Source: Biomphalaria glabrata (taxonomy: Eukaryota > Mollusca > Gastropoda > Planorbidae). Taken from it: 64,000 bases of DNA. Location of the stretch: the NCBI RefSeq assembly GCF_947242115.1, contig NC_074714.1:35660323-35724322 (forward strand), read 5' to 3'. The notes beneath the pieces were generated by a model. It searched no databases, had not been told where the DNA came from, and saw nothing but the letters and a program-made list of their open reading frames with translations. Each line of letters opens with the position of its first letter. Within the stretch, counting starts at the first letter, position 1. This document shows, piece after piece, positions 24,501-34,663 of this stretch. Both the position numbers and the translations under genes were made by a program.

Positions 24501-26979
24501 ATATTGAATGAAAAACAATGCACAATATAAGAACAAGCAATATCTACAACAAGGTAGAGAAAGTAATGATAGGCTTGAAGAGTGGAAGGGAACTGCTTTT
24601 ATAACAGATTCGGGAAATGTTACAATGGCATCACAGTTAGTAACCTTGTGATGGCTCCAAATAGGGATGGGGCGATGAAAATCAAAGGCTTTATCAAATC
24701 TCTTTAATGAGATGAAAGAGCTTCAAGATAAAAATACTATGTCACTACTTCTGTGGACCAAATAGGGGAGGGGGACTAGACTCTATGACAATCAGAGTGT
24801 ATTTGTCATACATAACTACTTCTTGATGTAACTACTTATAGACTGCTGGCCAACACGATATGATCCAACCACGGGAGTTTTTGTCGTACATAACTATCTG
24901 TACAAGCTGGCCGACATTATAGGATACAACCAAGAGAGTTTTGATCGTGACATGGTTTATGTTGCATCACGTTTCAGTCTTAGTCTCATCCGACTAGACC
25001 TCAGTTGAACTGCATGTCGGTGAAACGAACCGACAAAGAAAGCGAAGAAGGATAAATTTTGACCAAGTAAAACACCGTACCTTGCCCTTCTCCCTTTATG
25101 AGCATACCAGCGATCCTAGCAGTAGATGACCTAATATGACCACGGCGCCGGCGAAGCTCCGAGCAGAGGAAGGTGATTACATCACACCTAGTTCTGCCGT
25201 AAAGACAAAGATCGCGTGTGTCGGCCGGCGCAGCGAAGCTCCGAACAGCGGAAGGTGATTACATCACACCTAGTTCTGCCGTAAAGACAAAGATCGCGTG
25301 TGACGGCCGGCGCAGCGAGGGTTTAAAGATACGTAAGAATAAATGGAGACAATCGCCACCTGTACGGTACGGCGGGAGAGAAAAACTTGATTTGGACTCC
25401 GTAACGGAATGTAATACATGGGCGCTAGTGGATCCATGTGAAGAGAAGGGTTGGTAGGTGGAGTCGCTACCCCCCCCCACACACACACACACACAACTAC
25501 ACATCTTAAACAAATTTAGTGTAATAGGTGAGGAGTTGTTTTTTTTTAATGAACTCCGAAAGTAAAGATGCATAAATTATCTAAATAGTAGTGTATATGC
25601 TTCTTACCTGTTTCTTTATACATTGGCTTTTGTTCCCCACTCTACGCAAAGTAAATTTCAGATTGTGAAACATGATAGTTTAACAGGTGCTACGTAACGT
25701 TTAACAAAGACGTTCGTGATCTAGTTACACTCGACCTATCCTCCCTCCAAGAGAGGTGGAGCCAGAGGTAGTGGTAAGAGTTATAAACACAGACATTAGT
25801 CCTATCTGATCATAAAACACACGCCAAAAAATCTCTGGTAGACAGTAGACTCCACTCAGAAGACCTTACGGCGAAAGAGAAAGGGACACTGATCTGTGTC
25901 AGCTTCATAAAATTCTTTCTCTTCGTGGTGTGATTTTACGAAAATAGAGAGCGCTCAAAATTCGTTAGAAATGTATAGATCTAACTGTAGTCTTAATCAT
26001 CAACAGATAAACATAAAAGTATTATTTCTTATAGTAATAAGTTTCCCGTACTAGATCTATATCATTTATTGTCATTGCTCTAAAAAGATCACTAAGTCAT
26101 AATGCATAATTTTGTTCAAAAAAAAAAAAAAAAATTAAACATAACATGTATATATAGATGCGTGTTTCATTTCATTTAATTCATGCATATTTGTTTTTTT
26201 TTATTTTATCATTATTTCGCTTTGCTTGGTGAGTTAATATATTAATTATAGATCTAATTGTTAACATATATTTTTTAATTAATAATTTCATAAGTAGAAA
26301 AAAAGAAGAAACAACAAGTTCATCAATTTATTAATAACATTTTATTTAGACCTTCATTTCAGTAAATACACTTGAAAAATCATAAGTTGACAGCATAAGA
26401 ACAAAAACTCTCTTTAAAAAAAGTTATTGAAAGTTCAATATAGGTAAGGGAGATAAATATTGTTAACAAACAACACGGTGGTCGGCAAAGGTATCTGCGT
26501 ATCTAAACTATTACCGAATAATTATATAAGATCACAGTGAGTGAGTGACTGAAAGAATCTGAGCTGAGTGATGATGATGTCTGTTTCAGTGTGATGTGTC
26601 TGATGCGATGATCATTATGTCTGGTAATCATTCGTGGATTTATGATGATACGTCGATACTCTACTAGTCATACTGTCAATACGATGATAGACTCCAGACT
26701 AGATTTACTAAGGACTAAACTAGGAGGGGGGGGGGGTCTAGCCAGCTACTCAGGCTCAGCTACTCAGCAGTTAGTTAGACGGTCTACTCACGGTTCTCGA
26801 TTTAATCAATACGGATCTTTTACCTTTAAAAGGAATATATCTCTATGTCTAGAACAAAATAAAAAAACTAATGTTACCTCTTCTTGGAGATTGCCAGAGA
26901 TGTTTGCTTCATCTCCATTAGATCCAATAGTGAAATTTGGTATGTCTCCGTTCATTCCCGATTGTTGAACAACCGCCAT
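6566..26979 (-). CDS. BRAF: B-Raf-type serine/threonine kinase (17 coding exons)
   Basis: MAPKKK that binds Ras-GTP at the membrane and phosphorylates MEK. Coding exons, 5' to 3': 26979-26878, 16184-16083, 15827-15555, 15254-15151, 14335-14203, 14093-13903, 13805-13634, 13484-13445, 13206-13105, 11919-11777, 10038-9842, 9707-9531, 9103-9057, 8929-8799, 8419-8288, 8195-8061, 6748-6566. All have GT/AG borders and compatible phases, giving 787 aa (human BRAF 766). Domains: BRAF-specific N-terminal helix region about 30-68; Ras-binding domain 141-218; C1 zinc finger 236-281 with the full His/Cys pattern; N-terminal 14-3-3 site RSTSAP near 342; acidic N-region [11 protein letters not shown] near 457; kinase from 460 with GSGSFG, VAVK (Lys about 497), [20 protein letters not shown] and APE; C-terminal 14-3-3 site RSKSEP and ERK feedback site SPKTP. 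DSNED rather than an SSYY-type N-region points to B-Raf, not Raf-1. Exon 1 is short and was found by its ATG, phase-0 GT donor and fit to exon 2. Antisense repeats sit in several introns. Confidence 0.95.
7020..7187 (+). mobile_element. tRNA-derived SINE, family 2, in Raf intron 16
   Basis: Begins GGATGGCTGCCTTGTCGTGT, B-box-like GGTTCAAACCC, then CCGTCGTCCTGCGGGAGG and GAAGGAACATCCGAAACATG, ending in an AC-rich tail. Antisense to Raf. Confidence 0.8.
10575..11350 (+). mobile_element. I-clade (nimbus-like) LINE 3' end with RNase H, in Raf intron 10
   Basis: Degenerate frames encode an RNase H domain ([17 protein letters not shown], then [12 protein letters not shown]) followed by a C-terminal Cys/His knuckle ([19 protein letters not shown]) and the ending [13 protein letters not shown] frame change near 10800 separates the two halves. 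The 3' end is a short tail of GAA repeats (about 11338-11350). This gene order is typical of the I clade, in which nimbus was described from Biomphalaria. Antisense to Raf. Confidence 0.85.
14850..15114 (-). mobile_element. tRNA-derived SINE, family 1, in Raf intron 4
   Basis: Contains GCAGATGATGTTAAGGTCAT, CTAATATCAGGTACCCA and a reverse tRNA head ending TTTACCGCTCAGCCACC. Near full length; it lies in the same orientation as Raf, upstream of exon 5. Confidence 0.88.
17590..18440. repeat. Tandem array, about 170-185 bp period, inside the TTAA transposon
   Basis: Five diverged copies share the core TATAACTTTTTAACCAA, followed by GAGATATTTAAATGAAATTT and then ATGCATGATTATGTG-like words. Core starts are near 17601, 17786, 17968, 18138 and 18309. 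No coding potential is seen. It occupies the side of the element distal to the transposase start. Confidence 0.8.
19817..22431 (-). CDS. Putative transposase of the TTAA element (2 exons)
   Basis: Main exon 21603-19817. A polypyrimidine tract and CAG acceptor precede it, and a GTAAGT donor closes an upstream exon at 22404. Joining them keeps phase (G+AT = Asp) and allows an ATG at 22431, giving 604 aa. Visible parts: Cys/His cluster RHCARCC near 174-180; a long basic coiled coil about 228-304; then an alpha/beta region with LAWDATT (Asp about 400) and [10 protein letters not shown] (about 499-508), which look like RNase H-fold catalytic blocks. A third acidic residue could not be assigned, so the C-terminus may be shorter than the family norm or continue in an unseen exon. 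I do not recognise the exact family. Confidence 0.7.
22953..26877. other. Non-coding part of Raf intron 1 between transposon and exon 1
   Basis: AT-rich with no supported exon. It includes ATCTAG-rich stretches near 23.1-23.3 kb, a diverged short tandem repeat near 24.80-24.96 kb (GCTGGCCAACACGATATGAT versus GCTGGCCGACATTATAGGAT), an 82-bp tandem duplication at 25.14-25.32 kb in an unusually GC-rich patch, and a CCCC/CACACA microsatellite at 25.47-25.49 kb. Confidence 0.6.
25142..25320. repeat. 82-bp tandem duplication, GC-rich
   Basis: The unit with GCGAAGCTCCGA, GTGATTACATCACACCTAG and AAAGACAAAGATCGCGTGTG occurs at offsets 25151 and 25233, exactly 82 bp apart, with a partial third start (CGGCCGGCGCAGCGAGG). 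Copies differ at only a few bases. Confidence 0.9.
26878..26979 (-). CDS. BRAF: Raf coding exon 1
   Basis: Encodes 34 residues from ATG at 26979 to a donor after Gln-Glu-Glu; the next codon, in exon 2 at 16184, begins Ile-Glu-Asn-Ile. Human BRAF has the same exon break, just before Trp-Asn-Ile. The start context (TAATATGGCGG) also matches a YY1-type site overlapping the initiator. No better ATG/donor pair was seen in the 10.7 kb between this exon and exon 2. Assignment rests on phase, position and the conserved break, since this part of Raf is poorly conserved. Confidence 0.85.
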
Positions 26980-27374
26980 ATTAGCTACATTGATGGATTA
27001 AGTCACGTGACCTCCTATATTATCACAAATTCTCGCGAAAGAGCGTGAGTGTGACATGAATCTTCTTTTTCGACGTAAACATTTGGCTAGACTAGAATCT
27101 ATCTAGACCATGGACCATGTCTAGACTAGAACTAGATTACTAGATTACTAGATAGAGATCTAGAATAGATAATTTAGACTAGATCTTCTAGACCGTGATA
27201 GCCCACAATTAGTCAATTAAGATCTATAACCTTAGTATAGATCTAGACATAGATGACTAAGATGTACATCATGATCATAATATAATTTCATAAATTTAAA
27301 ATTAATACATTACAATTTGAATTTACTTTACATCACTTTCGATTTCTTCAGAAAACAGATCCACTCTCTAGAAA
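26980..27374. promoter_or_regulatory. Probable bidirectional promoter of Raf and ALG10
   Basis: The two start codons diverge with only 395 bp between them, so both 5' UTRs and core promoters must lie here unless an upstream non-coding exon exists. Visible sites: the palindrome GTCACGTGAC at 27002-27011 (E-box of the USF/MITF/TFEB type) and TCTCGCGA at 27031-27038, resembling the M8 promoter motif. From about 27090 the sequence becomes rich in TCTAGA/AGATCT words. No TATA box could be assigned with confidence. Confidence 0.6.
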
Positions 27375-30300
27375 ATGCAAGATAAAGTGATGCATATTTT
27401 TGCATTAAGTTCCTTGATGCTTTTTACTGGAGTCATTTTTCAATTAGTCCAAAAAGCTCAAAATAATCCTTATATGGACGAAATTTTTCATATACCTCAG
27501 GCCCAGCAGTATTGCAGGTCAAACTTTTCCCATGTATGTTGTTGAATTTCGTAGCAATTTGTCAATTAGTGACTTAGTCTCTTAGTCTTAGCTAAAAAAA
27601 AATATTTAAAAAATTATTTTTAAAGATCTAAATCTAGCGTATATAATTCTAGAGTCTAGACTATCTAGAGTATAGTCACTATAGAATAGACTATAGAATA
27701 CCATTCGGCATCATTCGCTTTAGTATATTGTCTTCATTTGATAACACAATCCATCATTTAAAATTTTATCTTATAAAAAATTTTTTTAGAGATGTTAAAA
27801 AAAAAACTATTATTATCTATGATTCTATGTTAACCTTCATCCCAATAAAATACTTAAAACTCTATTAAGCCATTCATTTTCGTTGGCTGATTCAGGCAAC
27901 CTATTCCAAGCTCTGTGGCGCTTGGAAAGAAAGAATATTTATTGTCCAAGCTTATGGAAAAACATGAGATTTTTGATAATCTTATAACATAAAAAGCTCT
28001 CTCACTCAACACTAATTCTCCTACTAGCCTTGGGCAAAAAAAAAAAAAAATTAACTTATCTTTGGTCTACGACAACTAAGATATTTTCATGATCAAAACC
28101 GCAGCTGTTAAATTTACCAAAGACGATATTCTATTTGCAGTTTTGACCCAATATGTTTTTATTGGAAACCAACATTTTGAAAATTACAAGATTATACTTT
28201 TGTTTTTAAGCACTACTTTTTATGCATATAATGTCCTTGTCTATAAATAATTCTTGATTAGCTCAGTCGCTAACCCCTAACTCTAGATGCTAGAGCATCA
28301 GACTTATAATCTGATGGTCATGTTTCATGTCCCTTATTGGGTTTTTTAACTTAAAAAAAAAAAGCTTTTTTTTTTGCTCGATTTAATTTAATCATTTTAT
28401 CTACATAAGAGTTTGAAACAGAATTTATCACCTTGATCCTGATACAGTTAAGATGATTTTAATCCTTGATTAAAAAATGTATCGTGTTTGAAAACATTAG
28501 ATTGCCTTTCTATTTTCTAAGGTGTTTGTGTGTGTGTGTGTGGGGGGGGGGGATAAGTGATATTGAATTCACTGGCCAGAAGTGAGTGTGTTTGGGAGCG
28601 TGTTTATATTATTATATGTTATAAGTAAGAAAAAAGGAAGGGGATCTATGTCAAAATTAAGAATACCCAGTATATTTCTGGGGAACAAATCAATTAGTGT
28701 AGCCAGTGGGTAATGCTAGTAAATAATTATAGAGCCTATTCTGCTTCTACCATAGTACTACAGTTCCCAAGAGAATAGTTTGGCCAAGTTGTTAGTTATC
28801 TAACATTTTAATGCTTTTAACAAATCTTTACTTATATTTGCCTTCAGATCTTTTAATTGTGTCAACTTGCAGACATATTAATTAAAACGCGCAGGATTTT
28901 CCTTGTTGTCTATCTGAATGTGATTAATGTTAAAATTGCATTACTTTCTACAAGTAGTTAGTTTTAAAAGTTTCATAATCAAAGTTTATTTTTGTAATTG
29001 TGGCTGTTTATGATATAATTAACTGATTTTTTTTTATTGCAGTGGGACCCAATGATAACAACCTTGCCAGGGCTATATATCACATCATTTCTTTCACTTA
29101 ACATAATAAGATCTTTCAGTGGTGTCAGCTTGGTAGATCTTTGTACTACACAGAATTTGAGAGCTATGAATCTTCTTTTTTGTATTGGAAACTTTGCAAT
29201 ACTTTTTATCTTAGGGAAAAAGCTCAATGAAAAAAGCAAGGTTATCTATTTTTGTAATCTTCAATTTAATTATTATCTTTTTATCATCGTAATCATGAGA
29301 AAAAGTTGAAAGGCACATGTTTGACATGATTTCCACATAATATACTTTCTTCAAAGAGTCTTAATCATCCTATTAAGACATCTTCATCTTATTTTACAGA
29401 GATTCCTTCAAATAAAATAATTACGTCCTATGTGAATCCATATGTCAGTCTAGGTGTACATTTTATTAGAGACAAAAATCTTACTGAGCCATTGTTTTTC
29501 CTTGCTAATTCAGGCAAGCTGTGCTCTAATGGTACCAGGGAAGAAAGAGCACTGATATGAATCCTAGAGACTTTGGGAATAGCTTTTCTCAAATATAAAT
29601 GAAGCATTTTTTTATTTTTTTAAATTTTTTTTTTTTACATCCAGTGTGTGGTATCAAACAAGGGAAAGAACTACTTGAATTTGTATCTTATCTTATCTTA
29701 TCTTATATAATACAGACGTTACTTCAAAAAAGAAGATGATTACGTCCTACGCGTCATGCATTTAGTCATGCATATTAACCAATGACTTAAATTCTGCCAA
29801 GTCACTGGTTTTCCTGGCTAGCTCAGGCAACCCATTCCATGCTCTAATAGCACTAGGGAAGAAGGAGTATTTGTACAAATTTGTCCTAGCATATGGGACG
29901 AGGAATGTGCCTTTATCTTTGTGTCTTTCAGAGTATTTTATTAAATTTTGTTTTTGTATTTGAAGATTATGGTTCAGTGTTTTATGTATGATTGCTACTT
30001 TACTTTTGAGCCTTCTGTCCTGAAGGCTTTCTAAATTTAGTGATTTTACTAAAGGTGTTACTCTAGTCAAATGTGAATATTCGTTTGTTATGAATCTCAC
30101 TGCTCTATTTTGTGTCTGTTCCAGTTTCTTAATGTTTTCTTGAGTTGAGGGGTCCCAAACGGAGGATGCATATTCTATTATTGGCCTAACCAAGGTTAAG
30201 TAACATTTTAGTTTTATGTTCTTATTTGATTTATAGAAATTTCTTTTAATAAATCCTAATGCTTTGTTTGATTTTTTTGTAGTTTCATCAATATGTGGAT

Positions 30301-33300
30301 TCCATGATAGTTTTTCATTTATTATAACACCTAGGTATTTTGCGTTTTTAGTCTGTGATACTGGTTTGCCATGAATAAGATAAGTGGAATTAATTTGTTT
30401 TAGTTTTTTTGTTACTCTTAACAACTGACATTTTTCTGGGTGGAAAGACATGCTCCAATTTGATTCCCATTTCTGTAATTCATCTAATTCTCTTTGTAAA
30501 ATATCTGTGTCTTGTGTTGTTTTTATTGTTCTATATATTATGCAATCGTCTGCAAATAATCTGACTTTTGTTCCTGAACTAATGCAATTTGGTAAATCAT
30601 TTATGTAAATTAAAAATAGTAGTGGACCCAAGACTGTACCTTGAGGTACACCTGAGTTTACTGTTATCGGTGTTGATTTAGAGCCATTTATTATTACAGT
30701 TTGTTCTCTCCCTATCAGAAAGTCTTTAATCCACTGATGCAGTGGACCATTAATGCCGAAATATTTTAATTTTTTAAGCAAACTATGGTGGTGAACTTTG
30801 TCAAAAGCCTTAGAAAAATCTAGTAAGATAGCATCTATTTGTTCACTATTATCTAAACCTTTTGAAAAATCATCAATTAGTCCTATTAGTTGTGTTTCAC
30901 ATGATCTATATTTCCTAAAGCCATGTTGGTATGGTGTGAGGACATTATGTTTGTCTAAGTGGTTTATGATGTTGCTACATATTATGTGTTCTAGGATTTT
31001 ACATGTGATGCTGGTAAGTGATACTGGTCTGTAGTTTCCTGGGTCAGATTTTTCTCCTTTTTTAAATAGGGGGGTGACATTAGCTTCTTTCCAGTCCTTT
31101 GGTACTCTGCCCTGGTTAAGTGAAGCCTGAAAGAGTATTTTGAACACTGGGGCCAGCTCATTACTTAGTTCTTTGAGTAATCTAGCTGGAATACCATCAG
31201 GTCCAGAAGCTTTATTTGGTTTGGTGTTGGCTAATAGTTTTTGAATTCCATTTTCTTGTACTACTATATCTTCTATGTTGTCTACTTGGTTCAAATTCAG
31301 TAATATGTCTTTGTCTCCTGGGGCTGAGAATGCTGATGCAAAGTATTTGTTTAGAATGTTTGCTTTAGTTTCATTATCATTATGTATTATGTTATGTTCA
31401 TCTTTTAATGGCGCTACGCCTGTTGTTTCCATTTTCTTAGACTTAATGTATGACCATAGGTTTTTGTTGTTATCTTTAGATATTACATTGTTTATGTATT
31501 CACTCTGCAGCTGTCTGCTTACTTTTTGGGTTAAGTGTTTAATTTTTATATACTTTTTGTAAACTCTTTCTGCATTAGTTTCTTTAAATTTTCTAAAGAG
31601 GTTTTCCTTCTGTTTACAAAGCTTCTTTAGTCTATTATTAAACCAGCATTTATTTATTTTGTTTGATGTGTATTTAGTTGGTATATGATTTTCTATTATG
31701 CTTTCAAGATGGTTTTTAATGAAATTCCAGAGGTCATCGACTGGTTGGTTAATGTCTTTTTCTAATAAGAATGTTTGTTGAAAGTTTAGTGCAGCTTGGT
31801 GTAGTTGTGTTAGGTTACATTTATTCCAGAGTAAGATTTTTCTTTTGGGTTTTGTATTGGCTACTGCTTTTATCTGACTGTGTATTTTTATGATCTCATG
31901 GTCTGATAGACCAGGGATAATTTCATAATCAACTACTAATCCAGGTCTGTTGGTTAAGAAGAGATCTAATGTGTTGTTTAATCTAGTTGGCTTTTTAATG
32001 ATTTGATCTAAACTTAGGTTGTGTAAAGTTGCTATGAAAAGCTCATTTATGTCCTTAAGGTTTTGGTGTTTATCTATGGTTAGTGTTTTCCAATTTATAT
32101 CAGGTAGGTTGAAATCACCCATAATCCAAAAAACTGCATTTTTATTTGTCTCTTTAAGTGTAGTAATCTGATTACATAGTTCCTGCATGTATTCTAAACT
32201 AGAATTTGGTGGTCTGTAAATGCTGCCTATTATTAGGGATGTTGAGGTGGTATTAATTTTACAAAATGTTGATTCTACATTTTTTGAGTTAGGTAAGGTA
32301 ATTTCTTCTGCTATAAGAGTGTTTTTTATTGCTAAAAGAACTCCTCTATGATTATCAGCCCTATCTTTTCTAAAAATTTCATAATTACTATTGAAAATTT
32401 CTGCATTATAAATTTCAGGATGCAGCCAAGTTTCTGTTCCTGCAATTATGTCTGGTTTCTCACATTCTAATAAAATTTCTAAGTCTGCTGTTTTGTTCCT
32501 AATGCTTTGAAAATTTATAACTAAGGTTTTAAGGTATTTTGGTATTACTTCTTTAGTAGGTTTGTTTAGTATCTGATAGATGTGGTAGCATAAGTTGAAT
32601 TAGTCCCCTTTATATTTTGTGTAGAGAAGTAGGTGGTGACCTAAATTGAAGAATTGAAACTAACAATATATAACTATAAAACTTTCTATTTTCATAAGCA
32701 CTTCACCAGCGCAGTGGGTAGTGTATTGGCTTGAGGAGACTTCAGCCTCGAGTTCGAATTCATCATACTTTTTTTTTTTAATTTAAAAAAGGGATCACAG
32801 TAACCCTCCCCCAGATAAACCTTCTCCCCCCCCCTCCCCAAATGGTCCAGACAAGTGATAGGATCATAGCGCATGAGAAAGCTAATAGCATGAAATTGTG
32901 CTAAGCAAAAACAATCAGTAAAAATATTTCTAATAGCCCAGATTTAATTACGACTGATCTAAACTGATTCAGATTGATAAAAAATGGATAAATTACACTT
33001 AATGTAACCTTTTTTTTATATTCTTTTATTTTGCTTGTTATATTTATTTTTATTTCACATATAGGCTAAGTCAGAATAAGAATAAAATAAATAATTAATT
33101 ACTTAGTTGTAAATTCATAATAAAGAAAACATGGCAAAGTTTCTATTTACCTTACTTTTTTTCTTTTTGTTTCAGGGAAAAGATGTGAACAAAACAACAA
33201 AACAACTTTTAATGAACACAATTGTACTTTTTCTATTTCCAGTCTTGTATTTCTTTTCTTGGTTATATTACACTGATCCTGGGTCTACATTCTTCACATT

Positions 33301-34228
33301 GTTAATGTATACTTTATGTATACATAATTTCCATAAGTGCTCTTCACTATTTGGAATCATTGCCATACTTTTCAGGCAGACTAATGTTGTGTGGGTTTTA
33401 TTTTGCTTTGTATTAGTAGCAATTGAAATTTTAGAGAAAGAACTCCAGCATCATACTAAAGAGAAGATTCATAATTTTAGAAATACTGACCTTTTAAAGC
33501 TTTTGCTGAAGATTCTTCTGAAACCTGCGATTGTTTTTAAACTTTCTAAAAAAATAATTTTTCACACATATTCATATGTGTGCGTAATAGCTGGATTTAT
33601 TGCCTTTGTCAAAATCAATAATGGTATAGTTGTTGGAGACAGATCTAACCATGTCGCAAGTTGCAATATTCCTCAAGTTTTTTATTTCCTTTTGGTTTCA
33701 TTATTATTTTCTTTCTTCAATTTCTTTCATACAAAAAATATTTTTGCTTTCTTTCGTGCTATATTAAAAAATCCCTTTAATGTTCTTCTAATGGTAGCAC
33801 TCTCTGCCATAGCTGTAAAATATTTAACATATGAACACAAGTATACTTTAAGTGATAATAGGCACTATACCTTTTATGTTTGGTCCAGGTTGTTCAAGAA
33901 ATTTCACTGGGCAAGGTATACTTTCATACCATCATATCTCTTCAGTCTTTACCAGTTTTTTAGTGTTACTAGCCACAGGGGTATTCTATGGCAGTTGTTA
34001 TTTTTTACATGTGCTGCTGCTTGTTTGGTGCCACAGTCATTATTTGAGTTTCGTTATTACATTGTTCCATTTCTCATACTTCGATTAAATATGACACTGC
34101 CTTGTTCAAGGATATTATTGGCTGAATTATTTTGTTACATCCTTTTGAATGTTTTTACAGTGTACATGTTTATTTCAAGACCTTTTTACTGGCCTAATGA
34201 CCCACTCCCCCAGAGATTTATGTGGTAA
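27375..34228 (+). CDS. ALG10: ALG10 alpha-1,2-glucosyltransferase (3 exons)
   Basis: Adds the third, terminal glucose from dolichyl-P-glucose to the lipid-linked N-glycan precursor in the ER lumen. Exons 27375-27533, 29043-29240 and 33176-34228, all phase 0, give 469 aa (human 473). The N-terminus has one membrane helix followed by the family signature MDEIFHIPQAQ (residues 34-44). Exon 2 opens with WDPMITTLPG. Exon 3 encodes a chain of hydrophobic segments with conserved FRQTN, GDRSNH and DNRHYTFYVW motifs, and ends in QRFMW as in other animals. An AATAAA at 34231-34236, two bases past the stop, could be a very near poly(A) signal. Intron 2 holds an antisense CR1-type LINE. Divergent from Raf. 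Confidence 0.96.
27850..28030 (-). mobile_element. Old CR1-type LINE 3' fragment in ALG10 intron 1
   Basis: Contains TTCAGGCAACCTATTCCAAG and a GGAAAGAAAGAATATTT stretch that parallel the C-terminal coding end of the LINE at 29.8 kb (CAGGCAACCCATTCCA, GGGAAGAAGGAGTATTT). Heavily diverged. Confidence 0.55.
28255..28345 (+). pseudogene. tRNA-like sequence (pseudogene or SINE head)
   Basis: TTAGCTCAGTCG begins a D-arm-like region. After a short insertion, TAGAGCATCAGACTTATAATC gives an anticodon stem TCAGA/TCTGA with loop CTTATAA (UAU, Ile-like). The T arm is degenerate and no acceptor stem pairs, so it is not a working tRNA. Confidence 0.5.
29395..29590 (-). mobile_element. Diverged CR1-type LINE 3' fragment
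   Basis: Shares the words ATTACGTCCTA, CAGGCAA, GCTCTAAT and AGGGAAGAA in the same order as the 3' coding end and tail of the larger LINE copy at 29.7-29.9 kb. It looks like an older truncated copy, in the same orientation, just outside the intact one. Confidence 0.65.
29684..32602 (-). mobile_element. CR1-type LINE in ALG10 intron 2
   Basis: The open frame runs from just after a stop at 32602-32600 to 29762, about 945 codons. N-terminal part: APE-type endonuclease with GTETWL, RADNHRG, LIIGSIYRPP, GDFNLPDINW and GLSDHEI. Then reverse transcriptase: NKASGPDGIPA, NYRPVSLTS, LDFSKAFDKV, GVPQGTVLGPLLFL and LFADDCIIY. No RNase H follows. The minus-strand 3' end is a short A-rich leader into an ATAAG-type 5-bp microsatellite at 29706-29684, a usual CR1-like terminus. 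No Met begins the frame before the endonuclease, so the 5' end is probably truncated. Antisense to ALG10. Confidence 0.93.
32695..32770 (+). pseudogene. tRNA-like SINE head in ALG10 intron 2
   Basis: GCGCAGTGGGTAGTGTATTGG resembles an A-box region and GAGTTCGAATTC a B box, followed by a poly-T stretch. No foldable full cloverleaf was seen. Confidence 0.45.
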
Positions 34229-34663
34229 TTAATAAAAGATTTTCATATCCAATGTATTTTCTTTTATCACCTTCATGAATACACGTCTTTTTGTTTGTTT
34301 CTAAGTTAATTTAGGCACATACTGGTTTATATGTTGCTGGGTTTTAGCGTCCTATGAAAGGGGAATAGCGGCTATTAGTTTAGTGTGGTTTGTCTGTCTG
34401 TCCATTCGTCTAACCCATTTAGATCTCATAAACTAGAACAGATATTGAAAGTCTGATACCATATTTTAGATCTTTCAAAGTTCTAATGCAACGGCTATTT
34501 TTATGTTTTCTGAAAGCGAACACTTTCATTTTTAAAATCAACTATGCAAGCAATTTTTTCATTTAAAAAAATACATCATTTTTACAACTATTCACTATTA
34601 AAAGTAAAAAACCCTGGAGACTATTTAGTAGTAAGGGAGATAATTAGTTTGCATATTTTAAAC

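Noticed and set aside
25218-25573. Small frames on both strands in the GC-rich patch
   Set aside because: They run through a tandem duplication and a CA microsatellite and show no protein-like conservation.
26642-26968. 108-aa plus-strand frame as a gene
   Set aside because: It overlaps Raf exon 1 on the other strand, has a poly-G tract, and no splice or family evidence.
28255-28345. Functional tRNA-Ile(UAU)
   Set aside because: Only the anticodon arm folds well; the D loop has an insertion, the T arm is decayed and no acceptor stem forms.
29037-29309. 90-aa plus-strand frame as a separate small gene
   Set aside because: Its middle is ALG10 exon 2 (29043-29240); the rest is intron.
30798-31562. 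Plus-strand frames of 78 and 95 aa
   Set aside because: Shadows of the minus-strand LINE reverse transcriptase.
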